This document shows, one piece after another, positions 1 through 8,573 of a DNA stretch of 47,870 bases. Where the stretch lies: positions 1 through 47,870 of the forward strand of contig JADIMZ010000085.1 in assembly GCA_017694335.1 (NCBI GenBank), in the 5' to 3' direction. A model generated the notes under the pieces. It saw only the letters and a program-made list of their open reading frames with translations, was not told where the DNA came from and searched no databases. How positions within the stretch are numbered: the first letter of the stretch is position 1; every line of letters starts with the position of its first letter. The translations under genes and the position numbers were made by a program. Origin of the DNA: Candidatus Pullibacteroides excrementavium (GTDB lineage: Bacteria; Bacteroidota; Bacteroidia; Bacteroidales; P3).

Positions 1-127
1 TGCGCGGAAGACGGGATAGCTCTCGACGCGGAAAGCTGGAAGGGAACAAGGCCTTGAGCGGTACGATTCCGGAAAAACGGAACATCCTTCAGGGCGGAAG
101 AAAACAGGATATAAAACTTATTGCGAT
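1..127. other. Left-edge sequence, no gene assigned
   Basis: Upstream flank of ackA. One forward frame is open through the stretch and another ends at 57, but neither gives a peptide I recognise. In particular, neither resembles the C-terminus of phosphotransacetylase, the usual neighbour of ackA. No TAnnTTTG box is visible, so the ackA promoter may lie to the left of the window. Confidence 0.4.
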
Positions 128-1333
128 ATGAAAATCTTAGTACTGAATTGCGGAAGCTCCTCGATCAAATACCAGTTGATCGACATGGGCGCGAAAGGCG
201 AAGTCCTGGCCAAGGGCGTAGTCGAGAAAATCGGCCTGCCGGAAGGCGAACTGACCCACCAAGGCACGGACGGCGAAAAGCACAAGTTTTCCAAGCCGGT
301 GCCCGACCACCAAGTGGGCATCAACTGGGTATTGGAATACTTGGTGCATCCCCAATACGGGGTCATCAAGGACCTCAAGGAAATCGAAGCCGTAGGCCAC
401 CGGGTGGTGCATGGAGGGGAAACCTTCAAGGACAGCGTCCTGATCAATGAAGAAGTGATGAAGGATTTGGAAGAATGCATTCCTTTGGCGCCGCTCCATA
501 ATCCGGCCAATATCAAGGGAATCGAGTCGATGAAAGCCTTGTTGCCGAACGTGCCGCAAGTGGGCGTGTTCGATACTTCCTTCCATCAGACGATGCCCGA
601 CTACGCCTATATGTACGCCATTCCGTACAAGTTCTATGCAAACGACAAGATGCGCCGTTACGGCTTCCATGGCACCAGCCATAAATTCGTGTCGCGCAAG
701 GCGGCGGAACTGGCCGGCCTGGACGTGAACCACAGCCGTATCGTTTCCTGCCACTTGGGCAACGGGGCATCGGTGGCGGCCGTTCTCAATGGAAAGAGCG
801 TGGATACCTCGATGGGTTATACGCCGGTAGAAGGCCTGATGATGGGAACCCGTGCCGGGGACTTGGATTTGGGTGCAGCCATCGCCATCATGGAAAAGGA
901 AAACCTGACACCGGAAAAGGCGAATGCCTATTTCAGCAAGCAATGCGGCTTGCAGGGCTTTTCGGGGGTTTCTTCGGATATGCGCGACCTGCACAAGGCG
1001 GCTTCCGAGGGCAACAAGCAAGCTGAGACGGCGATTGCGATGTTCTGCTACCGCGTCAAGAAATACGTGGGAGCCTACGCGGCTGCGATGGGCGGCGTGG
1101 ATTTGATTCTCTTTACCGGCGGTATTGGCGAGAACGACTTCGTAGTGCGTGAAGAAGTCTGCAAAGGTCTGGAATTCATGGGCGTGGCTTTCGATGCCCA
1201 AAAGAACAACGGCCTCCGGGGCGTGGATGCGATCCTCTCCAAGCCGGAATCGAAAGTGAAGGTGGCCGTGGTCAGCACCGATGAGGAATTGGTTATCGCC
1301 ACCGATACGATGAATATTGTAAAAGGGAGATAA
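128..1333 (+). CDS. ackA: Acetate kinase
   Basis: Cytoplasmic enzyme interconverting acetyl phosphate + ADP and acetate + ATP, the ATP-yielding last step of acetate fermentation. The 401-aa product has the usual family length and the ASKHA-fold signatures in order: N-terminal NCGSSSIKYQL phosphate-binding segment, GHRVVHGG, FDTSFHQTMP, RRYGFHGTSH, CHLGNGASV, GTRAGDLD and LFTGGIGEN near the C-terminus. The ATG at 128 is followed directly by the conserved start of the domain (MKILVLNCGSSS), so the start is well placed. The usual partner phosphotransacetylase (pta) is not visible; it would be expected upstream, outside the window. A long-looped inverted repeat follows the stop codon. Confidence 0.97.
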   Translation: MKILVLNCGSSSIKYQLIDMGAKGEVLAKGVVEKIGLPEGELTHQGTDGEKHKFSKPVPDHQVGINWVLEYLVHPQYGVIKDLKEIEAVGHRVVHGGETFKDSVLINEEVMKDLEECIPLAPLHNPANIKGIESMKALLPNVPQVGVFDTSFHQTMPDYAYMYAIPYKFYANDKMRRYGFHGTSHKFVSRKAAELAGLDVNHSRIVSCHLGNGASVAAVLNGKSVDTSMGYTPVEGLMMGTRAGDLDLGAAIAIMEKENLTPEKANAYFSKQCGLQGFSGVSSDMRDLHKAASEGNKQAETAIAMFCYRVKKYVGAYAAAMGGVDLILFTGGIGENDFVVREEVCKGLEFMGVAFDAQKNNGLRGVDAILSKPESKVKVAVVSTDEELVIATDTMNIVKGR

Positions 1334-1346
1334 TCAATCCGTACCC

Positions 1347-1409
1347 TGCCCTGTGCCGCGGATTCCCGACCGAGTAGGTTCCGTGCTTTGTTTTCAACGG
1401 CACAGGGCA
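1347..1409. repeat. Perfect 11-bp inverted repeat after ackA
   Basis: TGCCCTGTGCC at 1347-1357 is exactly complementary to GGCACAGGGCA at 1399-1409, with a 41-nt loop. It begins 13 bases after the ackA stop. It could be a 3'-end stabilising or terminating structure, but no T-tract follows, so I do not call it an intrinsic terminator. Confidence 0.5.
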
Positions 1410-1543
1410 TTGGAGAGTGTAAAATTTATACAAACCTATTCCTGTTTCGTTTTCGGGCGATGCCGATCCGAAAGGAAAGCGTCCAGGGCTTGATGCCACG
1501 GACAGGCCGAAAGAAACAGGGATGCAGAAAAGAAAGATAGACA

Positions 1544-2938
1544 ATGGATTTTGATGTAATCGTGATTGGAAGCGGCCCCGGTGGTTATGTGGCTGCTATC
1601 CGTGCTTCCCAGTTAGGGTTCAAGACAGCCGTGGTGGAACGGGCCGAATTAGGCGGGATTTGCCTCAATTGGGGCTGCATCCCGACCAAGGCCCTGCTCA
1701 AAAGCGCCCAGGTTTACCAGTATGCCAAACATGCGGCTAATTACGGCCTGAGCATCGAAGGCGAAGTGAAGCCTGATTTCAAGGCGATTGTAGCCCGCAG
1801 CCGGGGCGTGGCCGAAACGATGGCCAAAGGAGTGCAGTTCCTGCTGAACAAATACAAGGTGGAAGTCATTGCCGGAGAAGCCAGCCTGAAGCCGGACAAG
1901 ACCGTGTGCGTGAAGATGAACGAGGACGGGAGCCAGAAGGATTTCACGGCCAAGCATATCATCCTGGCTACGGGCTCCCGCAGCAAGGTGCTTCCCAACC
2001 TGCCCCAAGACGGGGTCAAGATTATCGGCTACCGTCAGGCGATGACGCTGCCGGAACAGCCGGAAAGCATGATTGTGGTCGGCTCGGGCGCTATCGGTTC
2101 CGAATTCGCGCATTTTTACCAGAGCATCGGCACCAAGGTGACGTTGGTGGAATTCATGCCGAACATCGTTCCGGTGGAAGATGCCGACTCATCGGCCTAC
2201 CTGAACCGGAGTTTCCGCAAGAACGGCATGAAGGTGATGACGGACGCCTCGGTGGAAAAAGTGGATACGACAGGCGACAAATGCAAGGTCTATATCAAGA
2301 CCAAGAAAGGCGAAGAAGTGCAGGAATGCGATATCGTGCTTTCGGCGGTCGGCGTTGTGCCCAACTTGGAGGGCTTGGGGCTTGAAGCCTTGGGTGTGCA
2401 GATGGAAAGAGGCAAGATTGTGACCGACGAGTTCTGCCGGACCAATGTGGAAGGCATCTACGCTATCGGCGATATCACGCCGGGAGCGGCTTTGGCGCAT
2501 GTGGCTTCGCGCGAAGCCAAGGTCTGCGTGGAAAAAATCGCGGGCTTGGATCCGGTACCAGTGGATTACAGCAATATCCCGGGCTGCACCTATACTTCGC
2601 CCGAAATCGCTTCGGTGGGCATGAGCGAAAAGAAAGCCTTGGAAGCCGGTTACGAACTCAAGGTTGGGAAAATCCCGTTCACCGCATCCGGCAAGGCCAC
2701 GGCCATGGGGAACCGGGACGGTTTTGTCAAGGTCATCTTCGATGCCAAGACGGGCTTACTCTTGGGATGCCACATGGTAGGCGAAAACGTGACGGAAATG
2801 ATTGCCGAAGCGGTGATGGTTCGGCAGCAGAAGATTACCACGCACGATATCATGCATGCCGTTCATCCGCACCCGACCTTGTCGGAGAGCTTTTTGGAGG
2901 CGGTGGAGGTGGCTTACGGTGAATGCGTCCATTGTTGA
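1544..2938 (+). CDS. lpdA: Dihydrolipoamide dehydrogenase (E3)
   Basis: FAD-dependent flavoprotein that reoxidises protein-bound dihydrolipoamide with NAD+. It is the shared E3 subunit of 2-oxo-acid dehydrogenase complexes and the glycine cleavage system. The 464 aa match the family length. Visible features: N-terminal FAD dinucleotide fold GSGPGGYVAA, redox-active disulfide in GGICLNWGCIPTK (Cys40 and Cys45), central NAD fold GSGAIGSEFAH, second FAD motif with AIGDITPG, and the C-terminal catalytic HPHPTLSE (His-Glu pair). The NAD-fold glycines are intact. No E1 or E2 gene is adjacent, so the complex it serves cannot be told from context. The gap to ackA is 210 bp. Confidence 0.96.
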   Translation: MDFDVIVIGSGPGGYVAAIRASQLGFKTAVVERAELGGICLNWGCIPTKALLKSAQVYQYAKHAANYGLSIEGEVKPDFKAIVARSRGVAETMAKGVQFLLNKYKVEVIAGEASLKPDKTVCVKMNEDGSQKDFTAKHIILATGSRSKVLPNLPQDGVKIIGYRQAMTLPEQPESMIVVGSGAIGSEFAHFYQSIGTKVTLVEFMPNIVPVEDADSSAYLNRSFRKNGMKVMTDASVEKVDTTGDKCKVYIKTKKGEEVQECDIVLSAVGVVPNLEGLGLEALGVQMERGKIVTDEFCRTNVEGIYAIGDITPGAALAHVASREAKVCVEKIAGLDPVPVDYSNIPGCTYTSPEIASVGMSEKKALEAGYELKVGKIPFTASGKATAMGNRDGFVKVIFDAKTGLLLGCHMVGENVTEMIAEAVMVRQQKITTHDIMHAVHPHPTLSESFLEAVEVAYGECVHC

Positions 2939-3386
2939 TTGTCGGCGTGTGATAAGGGGCAATCTGCATCGTTGCGAGCCTTGTGCCAGGGGGTCACGTA
3001 CATAAGTACGCTCCCCCCTGTCCCTTCGGCTCGACGCCTCGCATCTTACCCCTTCTGACACGCCTCCTCCAACGAGGGACCTTTTTTTCAACCCCGATGT
3101 CAGAGGAAGTTGCTTTTTCGCCTTTTTTATGAGGCCGGGAGGCCAACGCAAAAGGCCAGATTTCTCGTCACGAAGTTGGTTCTCTCCAAAAAGTTTGATT
3201 TTCGGGTCGAAGAAGGCTCATGTCTGCTAAACCAGGGTTCGATTTCCGGGTTGAGAGGCAAGTTAATAGATTCGATTTCTGCTAAATCGAGTTAGATTGG
3301 GTGTCGAGAAATCAGATAAGACTTATTGGCGGATTTTCGGGTCGAAAGATTGATTTTGCAAATAGGATTTTTTTAAGAATACAAGA
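2939..3386. other. 448-bp intergenic region with repeats
   Basis: No credible gene. The left part (2944-3064) is a large palindromic element, annotated separately. The right part is built from degenerate repeats: a 15-base unit GATTTTCGGGTCGAA occurs exactly at 3197-3211 and 3332-3346, with related stretches near 3236-3255 and 3270-3290, and CTGCTAAA twice in between. TGATTTTG at 3351-3358 is one base off a TAnnTTTG box and could be the rfbC promoter. A 61-codon open frame here has no recognisable features and overlaps the repeats. Confidence 0.6.
2944..3064. repeat. Palindromic intergenic repeat element, copy 1
   Basis: Outer arms GGCGTGTGATAAGGGG (2944-2959) and CCCCTTCTGACACGCC (3049-3064) pair at 13 of 16 positions. 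Inside, CAGGGGG (2987-2993) pairs with CCCCCTG (3014-3020) around a perfect CGTAC-ATAA-GTACG hairpin (2997-3010), and CGAGCC/GGCTCG adds another stem. The outer terminus GGCGTGTCAGAA recurs at 16800-16868, so this looks like a dispersed REP-like family. It lies just 3' of lpdA. Confidence 0.7.
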
Positions 3387-3935
3387 ATGCAATTTGAAAA
3401 AACGAAAATAGAAGGCGTGCTGATTATCAAGCCGGATGTGTTCAAAGATGAACGAGGTTATTTCATGGAAAGCTATTCCGAGCGGAAATGGAAAGAAGCC
3501 GGACTGGAATACACTTTCGTGCAAGACAACGAATCCATGTCGGCCAAGGGCGTGCTACGGGGGCTTCATTTCCAGAAACCGCCTTTCGCCCAGGACAAGA
3601 TTGTCCGGGTTATCCGGGGCGCGGTCATGGACGTGGCAGTGGACCTCCGCAAAGGCTCTCCCACTTACGGGCAACATGTCTGCGTGGAACTGACCGAAGA
3701 GAACAAATGGCAATTCCTGCTGCCGGCCGGCATGGCGCACGGCTTCGTGACGCGGCAGGACGACACGGTTTTTGCCTATAAGGTCACCGCTCCTTACGCG
3801 CCTGAAACCGAAGGCTGCATCCTCTGGAACGACCCCGACTTGGGCATCGACTGGAAATGCGAACATCCCCTTCTTTCGGCCAAAGACCAAAAAGGGGTGT
3901 CTTTCAAGGACTTCGACAGCCCGTTTGTGTTTTAA
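3387..3935 (+). CDS. rfbC: dTDP-4-dehydrorhamnose 3,5-epimerase
   Basis: Cytosolic cupin-fold epimerase converting dTDP-4-keto-6-deoxyglucose to dTDP-4-keto-L-rhamnose, the third step of dTDP-L-rhamnose synthesis for surface polysaccharides. The 182 aa match the family. Visible: DERGYFMESY, the substrate loop with SAKGVLRGLHFQ (catalytic His in RGLHFQ), VRGAVMDVAVDLRKGSPTYG-type core strands, LLPAGMAHGF, and YKVTAPYAPETEG around the active-site Tyr. The other rhamnose genes (rfbA, B, D) are not in the window, so this copy is isolated here. A strong terminator follows at 3991-4037. Confidence 0.95.
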   Translation: MQFEKTKIEGVLIIKPDVFKDERGYFMESYSERKWKEAGLEYTFVQDNESMSAKGVLRGLHFQKPPFAQDKIVRVIRGAVMDVAVDLRKGSPTYGQHVCVELTEENKWQFLLPAGMAHGFVTRQDDTVFAYKVTAPYAPETEGCILWNDPDLGIDWKCEHPLLSAKDQKGVSFKDFDSPFVF

Positions 3936-3990
3936 TCCGGATTCAGTCCACTCCGATACGTGCCCTGTCAACAAAACACCTCGATTGATT

Positions 3991-4037
3991 AAAAGGAAGC
4001 GGTTCGCTCCAAACAAGCGTTCCGTTTCCTTTTTTTT
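3991..4037 (+). terminator. Intrinsic terminator after rfbC
   Basis: AAAAGGAAGCGGTTCGCT (3991-4008) pairs with AGCGTTCCGTTTCCTTTT across a 7-nt loop, with a two-base internal mismatch and one G-T pair. The 3' arm runs straight into a T8 tract ending at 4037. Confidence 0.85.
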
Positions 4038-4199
4038 GTAAATTCGCCCGCCTTAAACCCAATCGGCATTAGACGTGTCGAGGCCGTTTCCACACCGGGA
4101 ATGGCGAGCTTCGGGCATAAGCGAACCATCTCCCCAAAGTCTAACGACCAATTTGAGTTAAACCCGAAGTGACCGATGGGGCTTAAAACGATTTGCGGA

Positions 4200-5153
4200 A
4201 TGAAATTCAATACCCAACATACCTATATTCTTGGCTTTTTCCTGCTGGCCGCCGTCCTTATGGTGCCGAACCTGCTTCCGGCATCCACGCAAGAACCCGA
4301 AAATCCCCCTTTGGGCAGCACCGACCCGGTTTACCACCAGAAATTCTTGGACGGATACCAAATCATGCCGCCTCCCCTGCCCGACAGCCTTTCCTTTGCC
4401 GGGGAACGGGTGCCGTTGGACTTCTACCTCTGTCGTGAACGGCTCGACCGGGAACTGATGGTCAACATCTTCTGGCAATCGAACCAGTTGCTGCTTATCA
4501 AAAGAGCCAATCGCTATTTCCCGAAAATCGAGGCCATTCTCCAAGAAGAAGGCATCCCCGAAGACTTCAAATACCTCTGCGTGATAGAAAGCGGCATGAT
4601 GAACGTGGTATCCCCGGCCAAAGCCGCCGGTTTCTGGCAGCTGATGACCGGCACGGCCCGCGATCATGGATTGGAAGTCAATACCTATATAGACGAAAGG
4701 TACAATCTGGAAAAGGCCACCCGGGCGGCCTGCGACTACCTGAAGATGCTCTACGAGCGTTTCGGCAGCTGGACGCTGGCGGCGGCCGCCTACAACACCG
4801 GGCAGTCGAACATGGATTACCACCTCCGTACCCAAGGAACCAACGACTACTACCAGCTGCATCTGCCCGAAGAGACTTCCCGCTACATGTACCGGATTCT
4901 GGCCGAGAAGCTTGTGCTGAGTGAACCGGAAAGATACGGACTAAGCGTTCGCCCGCAGGATCTCTATCCACCCTTGGAAGACCGAAAGATCCCGGTGGAT
5001 ACCACGATACACGACCTCTTCGGCTTTGCCCGCCAGCAGGGCGTCAGCTACCAGATGCTCAAGCTTTACAATCCTTGGATCCGCAGCAACACCCTGCCCG
5101 ACAAGTCCCGGCGGCTGTATTACATTTCCCTGCCGATGGAATCATCCTTGTAA
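4200..5153 (+). CDS. Membrane-associated lytic murein transglycosylase (MltD/SLT-like)
   Basis: Envelope peptidoglycan hydrolase that cleaves the MurNAc-GlcNAc bond with 1,6-anhydro product formation. ATG at 4200 gives a short n-region followed by a hydrophobic signal or anchor (YILGFFLLAAVLMV); an alternative ATG at 4176 adds eight residues. The SLT domain covers about residues 95-230: catalytic Glu in the CVIESG motif (Glu130), GFWQLMTGTARDHGL, and AAAAYNTG. The C-terminal 40 residues (DTTIHDLFGFARQQGVSYQML) look like a single LysM-like peptidoglycan-binding segment rather than the multiple LysM repeats of classical MltD. Convergent with phnW. Confidence 0.88.
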   Translation: MKFNTQHTYILGFFLLAAVLMVPNLLPASTQEPENPPLGSTDPVYHQKFLDGYQIMPPPLPDSLSFAGERVPLDFYLCRERLDRELMVNIFWQSNQLLLIKRANRYFPKIEAILQEEGIPEDFKYLCVIESGMMNVVSPAKAAGFWQLMTGTARDHGLEVNTYIDERYNLEKATRAACDYLKMLYERFGSWTLAAAAYNTGQSNMDYHLRTQGTNDYYQLHLPEETSRYMYRILAEKLVLSEPERYGLSVRPQDLYPPLEDRKIPVDTTIHDLFGFARQQGVSYQMLKLYNPWIRSNTLPDKSRRLYYISLPMESSL

Positions 5154-5255
5154 CTGATTTCCGATTTGCTTCCGATTCCAATCGTTGCCATTCGGTATAT
5201 GGATTTTCTTCACCGAAGTCATCTTAAAACGTAAGGTTTGCCCTGCAGGGAGGTT

Positions 5256-6344
5256 CTATTTCCGGATTTCCCGGATTGCTTCCGTCAGGCGGACAAAATC
5301 CTCCGGATGCACGTCCCCGATGTTCCCGATACGGAAAGTGTCGGCTTGGGAGATTTTGCCCGGATAAATTACAAAGCCTTTCAGTTTGAGCTTCTGATAG
5401 AAATCATGGAAATCGAAATCCTGGGAAGGATAGCGGAAAGAAGTGATGATAGACGATTGCAAGGCATCGGGAAGAAGCGTCTCGAATCCCAAGGCCCGCA
5501 TTCCGGCTACCAGCGTGTCGTGGTTCTTTTGGTATCGCTGATGCCGGGCTTCGATTCCACCCTCCTCGTCCAATTCCTTCAATGCCTGCATGAAAGCTCG
5601 TACCACATGGGTCGGCGAAGTGAAACGCCATTTGCCGTGCCCTTTTTCCATCGTGTCCCATTGGTCGTAAAGGTCCAGCGACAAGGAACGAGCCACCCCT
5701 TTGCACTGCGCCAAACGGCTGCGGCGGACAATGACGAAACCGAAGCCCGGCACGCCTTGCACGCATTTATTGGCACTGCTGATCAGGGCATCGATGCCTA
5801 AGCGAGCCATATCCAAAGGAATGCCGCCGAAGCTGCTCATGGCATCCACAATCAGTATCTTGCCGTGCTTCTTGACCGCAGCGGCAATGGATTCCAACGG
5901 ATTCAGGATGCCGGTCGTGGTTTCGCAATGCACCACCGCCACATGCGTGGTCTGGGGATTCCGAGAAAGGTACTCGTCAATCACCCGGGCATCCACCGCT
6001 TGGGTCTCTTCAAATTTCATCAGATGCGAATCGATACCGTAATAGGAGGCGATGCTGCCCATACGTTTCCCGTAGGCTCCGTTGGCGGCAATCAAGAGAT
6101 GGTCTTGAGGTCTGACCAGGCTTCCCAAGGCGGCTTCCACCGAAAAAGTGCCACTGCCTTGCATCAGAACTGTGGTGTATTCTTCCGGCCTGGACGAAGC
6201 CAAAGCTGTCAATTCCTTTCGGATCACTTGCACGATGCCCTCGTTGTAATCGGCATCCCAGGTACACCAGTCGCTCATCATGGCCTGCTTCACGCTTTCG
6301 GTAGTGGTGAGCGGGCCGGGGGTCAGCAAAAGATAAGGTTTCAT
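5256..6344 (-). CDS. phnW: 2-aminoethylphosphonate-pyruvate transaminase
   Basis: PLP enzyme converting 2-aminoethylphosphonate + pyruvate to phosphonoacetaldehyde + L-alanine. The 362-aa product is a typical class-V aminotransferase: [14 protein letters not shown] at the N-terminus, [26 protein letters not shown], the PLP-pyridine Asp in [10 protein letters not shown] (Asp167) and the Schiff-base Lys in [13 protein letters not shown] (Lys193). It is downstream of phnX on the same strand, 137 bp apart, and the two form the complete AEP catabolic route to acetaldehyde and phosphate. With pst/pho genes in the same window this fits phosphorus scavenging. No phosphonate transporter or LysR-type regulator is adjacent. 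Confidence 0.95.
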   Translation of the reverse strand: MKPYLLLTPGPLTTTESVKQAMMSDWCTWDADYNEGIVQVIRKELTALASSRPEEYTTVLMQGSGTFSVEAALGSLVRPQDHLLIAANGAYGKRMGSIASYYGIDSHLMKFEETQAVDARVIDEYLSRNPQTTHVAVVHCETTTGILNPLESIAAAVKKHGKILIVDAMSSFGGIPLDMARLGIDALISSANKCVQGVPGFGFVIVRRSRLAQCKGVARSLSLDLYDQWDTMEKGHGKWRFTSPTHVVRAFMQALKELDEEGGIEARHQRYQKNHDTLVAGMRALGFETLLPDALQSSIITSFRYPSQDFDFHDFYQKLKLKGFVIYPGKISQADTFRIGNIGDVHPEDFVRLTEAIREIRK

Positions 6345-6481
6345 ATTCTTTTCATTTATACATTGTATATTTGAGTCTACTGTGAGCCTTGCACAGGTAC
6401 GACCATCCGTTGAACCGAAGCCGGAAAGGCAAAGGGATGCTCCGCAGCCTTGCCATGGCAGGGTTCAAGAGACGGCCTTGG

Positions 6482-7285
6482 CTACCGGATTCCCTGCTGA
6501 TCCATCCGCTGGTTGATGCTGTCAATTAGAGCGGGAAGTTCCTGCATGGAATCCACTACATAGTCTGCCCCGGCTGCGTACATCCGGTTGCGGACCTCCA
6601 GCATCCTGTGTTTGAGTTCCGGTTCGGGCATCGATTCCACTTCTTCCCGCGTCAGTGCCAACTCGTTGCTGCCCAAAATCACGCCCACGCTCCACACCCC
6701 AGCGTTCACCCCTTCCCGGATATCGGCTATCGTGTCGCCGAATTTCAAGACAGAGAATCGTGACGGAATAGCCAAATCGCACATGTTCCTGTATATCATA
6801 TAGGGAGACGGACGCCCGGCCGGAAGGCAATCCGAGGTGACACAATTATCGATGACATAGCCCTTGGCGGCAGCGGCAGGCATTACCACCTCCATCATCT
6901 TGCCGGTGTAACCGGTAGTGGATCCGAACTTGATTCCTTGGGAACGCAGTGCGGAAACCGTCTCCACCACGCCGGGAATCGGTTCCGAATATTTTTCCAA
7001 GGTGGAGAACAGCACTTTCTGGAATGCGGCGTAACGGCTCTGCACATCTTCTTCATTGAAATCCCGACCATACTTGCTGCGGAACGCCTGGCTCACGGCC
7101 GGAATCCGGAACAAAGCGCGGACTTCCTCGATTTTTGTCAATCCCATGTGAGCCCGTACCGAGGCTTCGTCTACCGGCATCCCGATTTCAGCGAAGCTCT
7201 CCAGAAAAGCCGCTACCGGTGCAAAGCATCCGTAATCGACCGATGTCCCGGCCCAGTCCATGATGACGCATTCAATTTTTCTCAT
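6482..7285 (-). CDS. phnX: Phosphonoacetaldehyde hydrolase (phosphonatase)
   Basis: HAD-superfamily enzyme hydrolysing the C-P bond of phosphonoacetaldehyde to acetaldehyde and phosphate. Start chosen at 7285 because MRKIECVIMDWAGTSVDYG begins the conserved domain; an in-frame ATG eight codons upstream (7309) is less likely. Key residues seen: nucleophile Asp10 in MDWAGTSVD, Schiff-base Lys51 in HMGLTKIEEVRAL (spacing of 41 residues as in characterised phosphonatases), TTGYTGKMM, and KFGDTIADIREG as the metal-binding loop. First gene of the phnX-phnW pair, with a -7 box at 7328-7335. Confidence 0.95.
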   Translation of the reverse strand: MRKIECVIMDWAGTSVDYGCFAPVAAFLESFAEIGMPVDEASVRAHMGLTKIEEVRALFRIPAVSQAFRSKYGRDFNEEDVQSRYAAFQKVLFSTLEKYSEPIPGVVETVSALRSQGIKFGSTTGYTGKMMEVVMPAAAAKGYVIDNCVTSDCLPAGRPSPYMIYRNMCDLAIPSRFSVLKFGDTIADIREGVNAGVWSVGVILGSNELALTREEVESMPEPELKHRMLEVRNRMYAAGADYVVDSMQELPALIDSINQRMDQQGIR

Positions 7286-7327
7286 GACACATTGATGGTT
7301 TATTTTCAATCAATAATAAATGGAATG

Positions 7328-7335
7328 CAAAAATA
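7328..7335 (-). promoter_or_regulatory. -7 box for phnX-phnW
   Basis: The minus strand reads TATTTTTG, matching the Bacteroidota TAnnTTTG -7 consensus, 42 bases upstream of the phnX ATG at 7285. No convincing TTTG -33 element is at the expected spacing. Confidence 0.5.
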
Positions 7336-7655
7336 GACGGGGCCGCCGAGGATAAAAATGAATAATCCAAAGGTTTTTCTTCATGAAAATTCATAAACCC
7401 GACGAGCGGCATTCATCCAACTGTCCATCATCCGTAAAGGTGCAGGAAGCCGGCCCTATTGTCTGCTTTGGCTCGTCCAATGACGGATGGCGACGAACAG
7501 AATTGGCATAGCGGGGAGTTGACAGAGAATCCTAAGGGCTTCATCCAAGTTCGGCTCGTCCAATGACCGATTGGACCTTAAACGCAATTTCTCCGGCAAA
7601 TCGGCTACGGGAGACGGAAAATCCCTACATTTACGGTCTCAAAAAAACATACAGG
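7336..7655. other. 320-bp divergent intergenic region with direct repeats
   Basis: Separates phnX (-) from the helix-turn-helix gene (+). It contains an exact 15-bp direct repeat GGCTCGTCCAATGAC beginning at 7470 and again 83 bp further on near 7553; the second copy is followed by GATTGG where the first has GATGG. TACATTTA at 7626-7633 resembles a -7 box for the gene starting at 7656. No other gene is seen. An ATG at 7563 would extend the downstream frame but falls inside the second repeat and upstream of the likely promoter. Confidence 0.5.
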
Positions 7656-8552
7656 ATGGAAGCGTTGAAACAGGTTTACGAAAGAATCAGTTTCCTGAGA
7701 GATAACGGTATAAAGATGAAAGACATTGCCGCCAGGACAGGCTTCAGCCCCAGTGTGCTTTCGGCGCTCTATTCTACCGTGATTCCCGAATACGAAAAGA
7801 ACCTGCAACAGGGCGAAGATCAGGAGGAAGCTTTGGACCATGCCTTGATTTTGGTCAACAACGTATCGCGGAAAAAACTGATGGCATCCCTGCCCTCCCT
7901 GTTGAGCACCTTGGCCACGATGGATGTCCCCGCCTTGCCGCATAAAGGCTATTTCGGCAATCCTTTCCTCTCGGCCATAGGGCAAGGGATGGCCGCCGCC
8001 GTCAAAGGCATAGAACCCTTTTGCGGTACCTATCTGAGTTACAGCATCTCTTCCAATGGGAAAAAACTGAAGATAGAGCCTTACCTGCTGGCGATGGCCG
8101 ATAACGGGCTTTATGCGGAAGCCTTTCACAACAATGCTTACGGCGCTCAGCATCAAGGTGCGGTGCTTATGAACGGAGCAAGCCACATCTACATTTGTTT
8201 CAATGAATTTCAAGACCCGCAGCTTTCGCTTTTCTATATCTGCCTTAAAATCCCGATGTACGACCGGCCGCCGTTCCTGCGCGGGCTATATTTATGCTTG
8301 GATTACAATCACAACCCGATAGCCCGGCGCATCCTTTTTGTCCGGCAGTCTTCCTCTACAGACCGGGAATCGTTCCGGAAAATGCAAGGCTTCATGAAGG
8401 ATTTCGACCAATTGGATGAGGACGAAAGGAAAATCTACGATTACACCTGTACCGAGGCCGACAGCATCCGGCTCTGCAACATCCCTTCCCCTCAGATGGA
8501 CTACGGAGATTTGCAGCAGGAAAAGGCAATATTGAGAGAAAATCCGAAATGA
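7656..8552 (+). CDS. Unknown protein with N-terminal helix-turn-helix
   Basis: I do not recognise a family. ATG 7656 gives 298 aa; a longer form from 7563 exists but a TAnnTTTG-like box at 7626-7633 lies inside it. Residues 1-50 hold a helix-turn-helix-like segment (IKMKDIAARTGFSPSVLSALY) of the Xre/phage-repressor kind. The rest is a mixed alpha/beta domain with LPHKGYFGNPFLSAIGQGM, GTYLSYSISSNGKKLKIEPYL and SHIYICFNEFQDPQLSLFY; it has no metal, nucleotide or recombinase motif I can name (no Tyr- or Ser-recombinase catalytic set). No signal peptide or membrane segment. It ends 21 bases before the left inverted repeat of the putative promoter switch. It may be a ligand-sensing regulator of the neighbouring genes, but that is only inference. 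Confidence 0.75.
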   Translation: MEALKQVYERISFLRDNGIKMKDIAARTGFSPSVLSALYSTVIPEYEKNLQQGEDQEEALDHALILVNNVSRKKLMASLPSLLSTLATMDVPALPHKGYFGNPFLSAIGQGMAAAVKGIEPFCGTYLSYSISSNGKKLKIEPYLLAMADNGLYAEAFHNNAYGAQHQGAVLMNGASHIYICFNEFQDPQLSLFYICLKIPMYDRPPFLRGLYLCLDYNHNPIARRILFVRQSSSTDRESFRKMQGFMKDFDQLDEDERKIYDYTCTEADSIRLCNIPSPQMDYGDLQQEKAILRENPK

Positions 8553-8573
8553 TGCTTTTTTTCTTGCATTTTT

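Noticed and set aside
3110..3295. 61-codon open frame after lpdA
   Set aside because: Overlaps repeat DNA, no conserved features, no promoter.
6366..6373. TATATTTG on the plus strand between phnW and phnX
   Set aside because: Matches the -7 consensus but no gene lies downstream on that strand and there is no -33 box; probably chance in AT-rich DNA.
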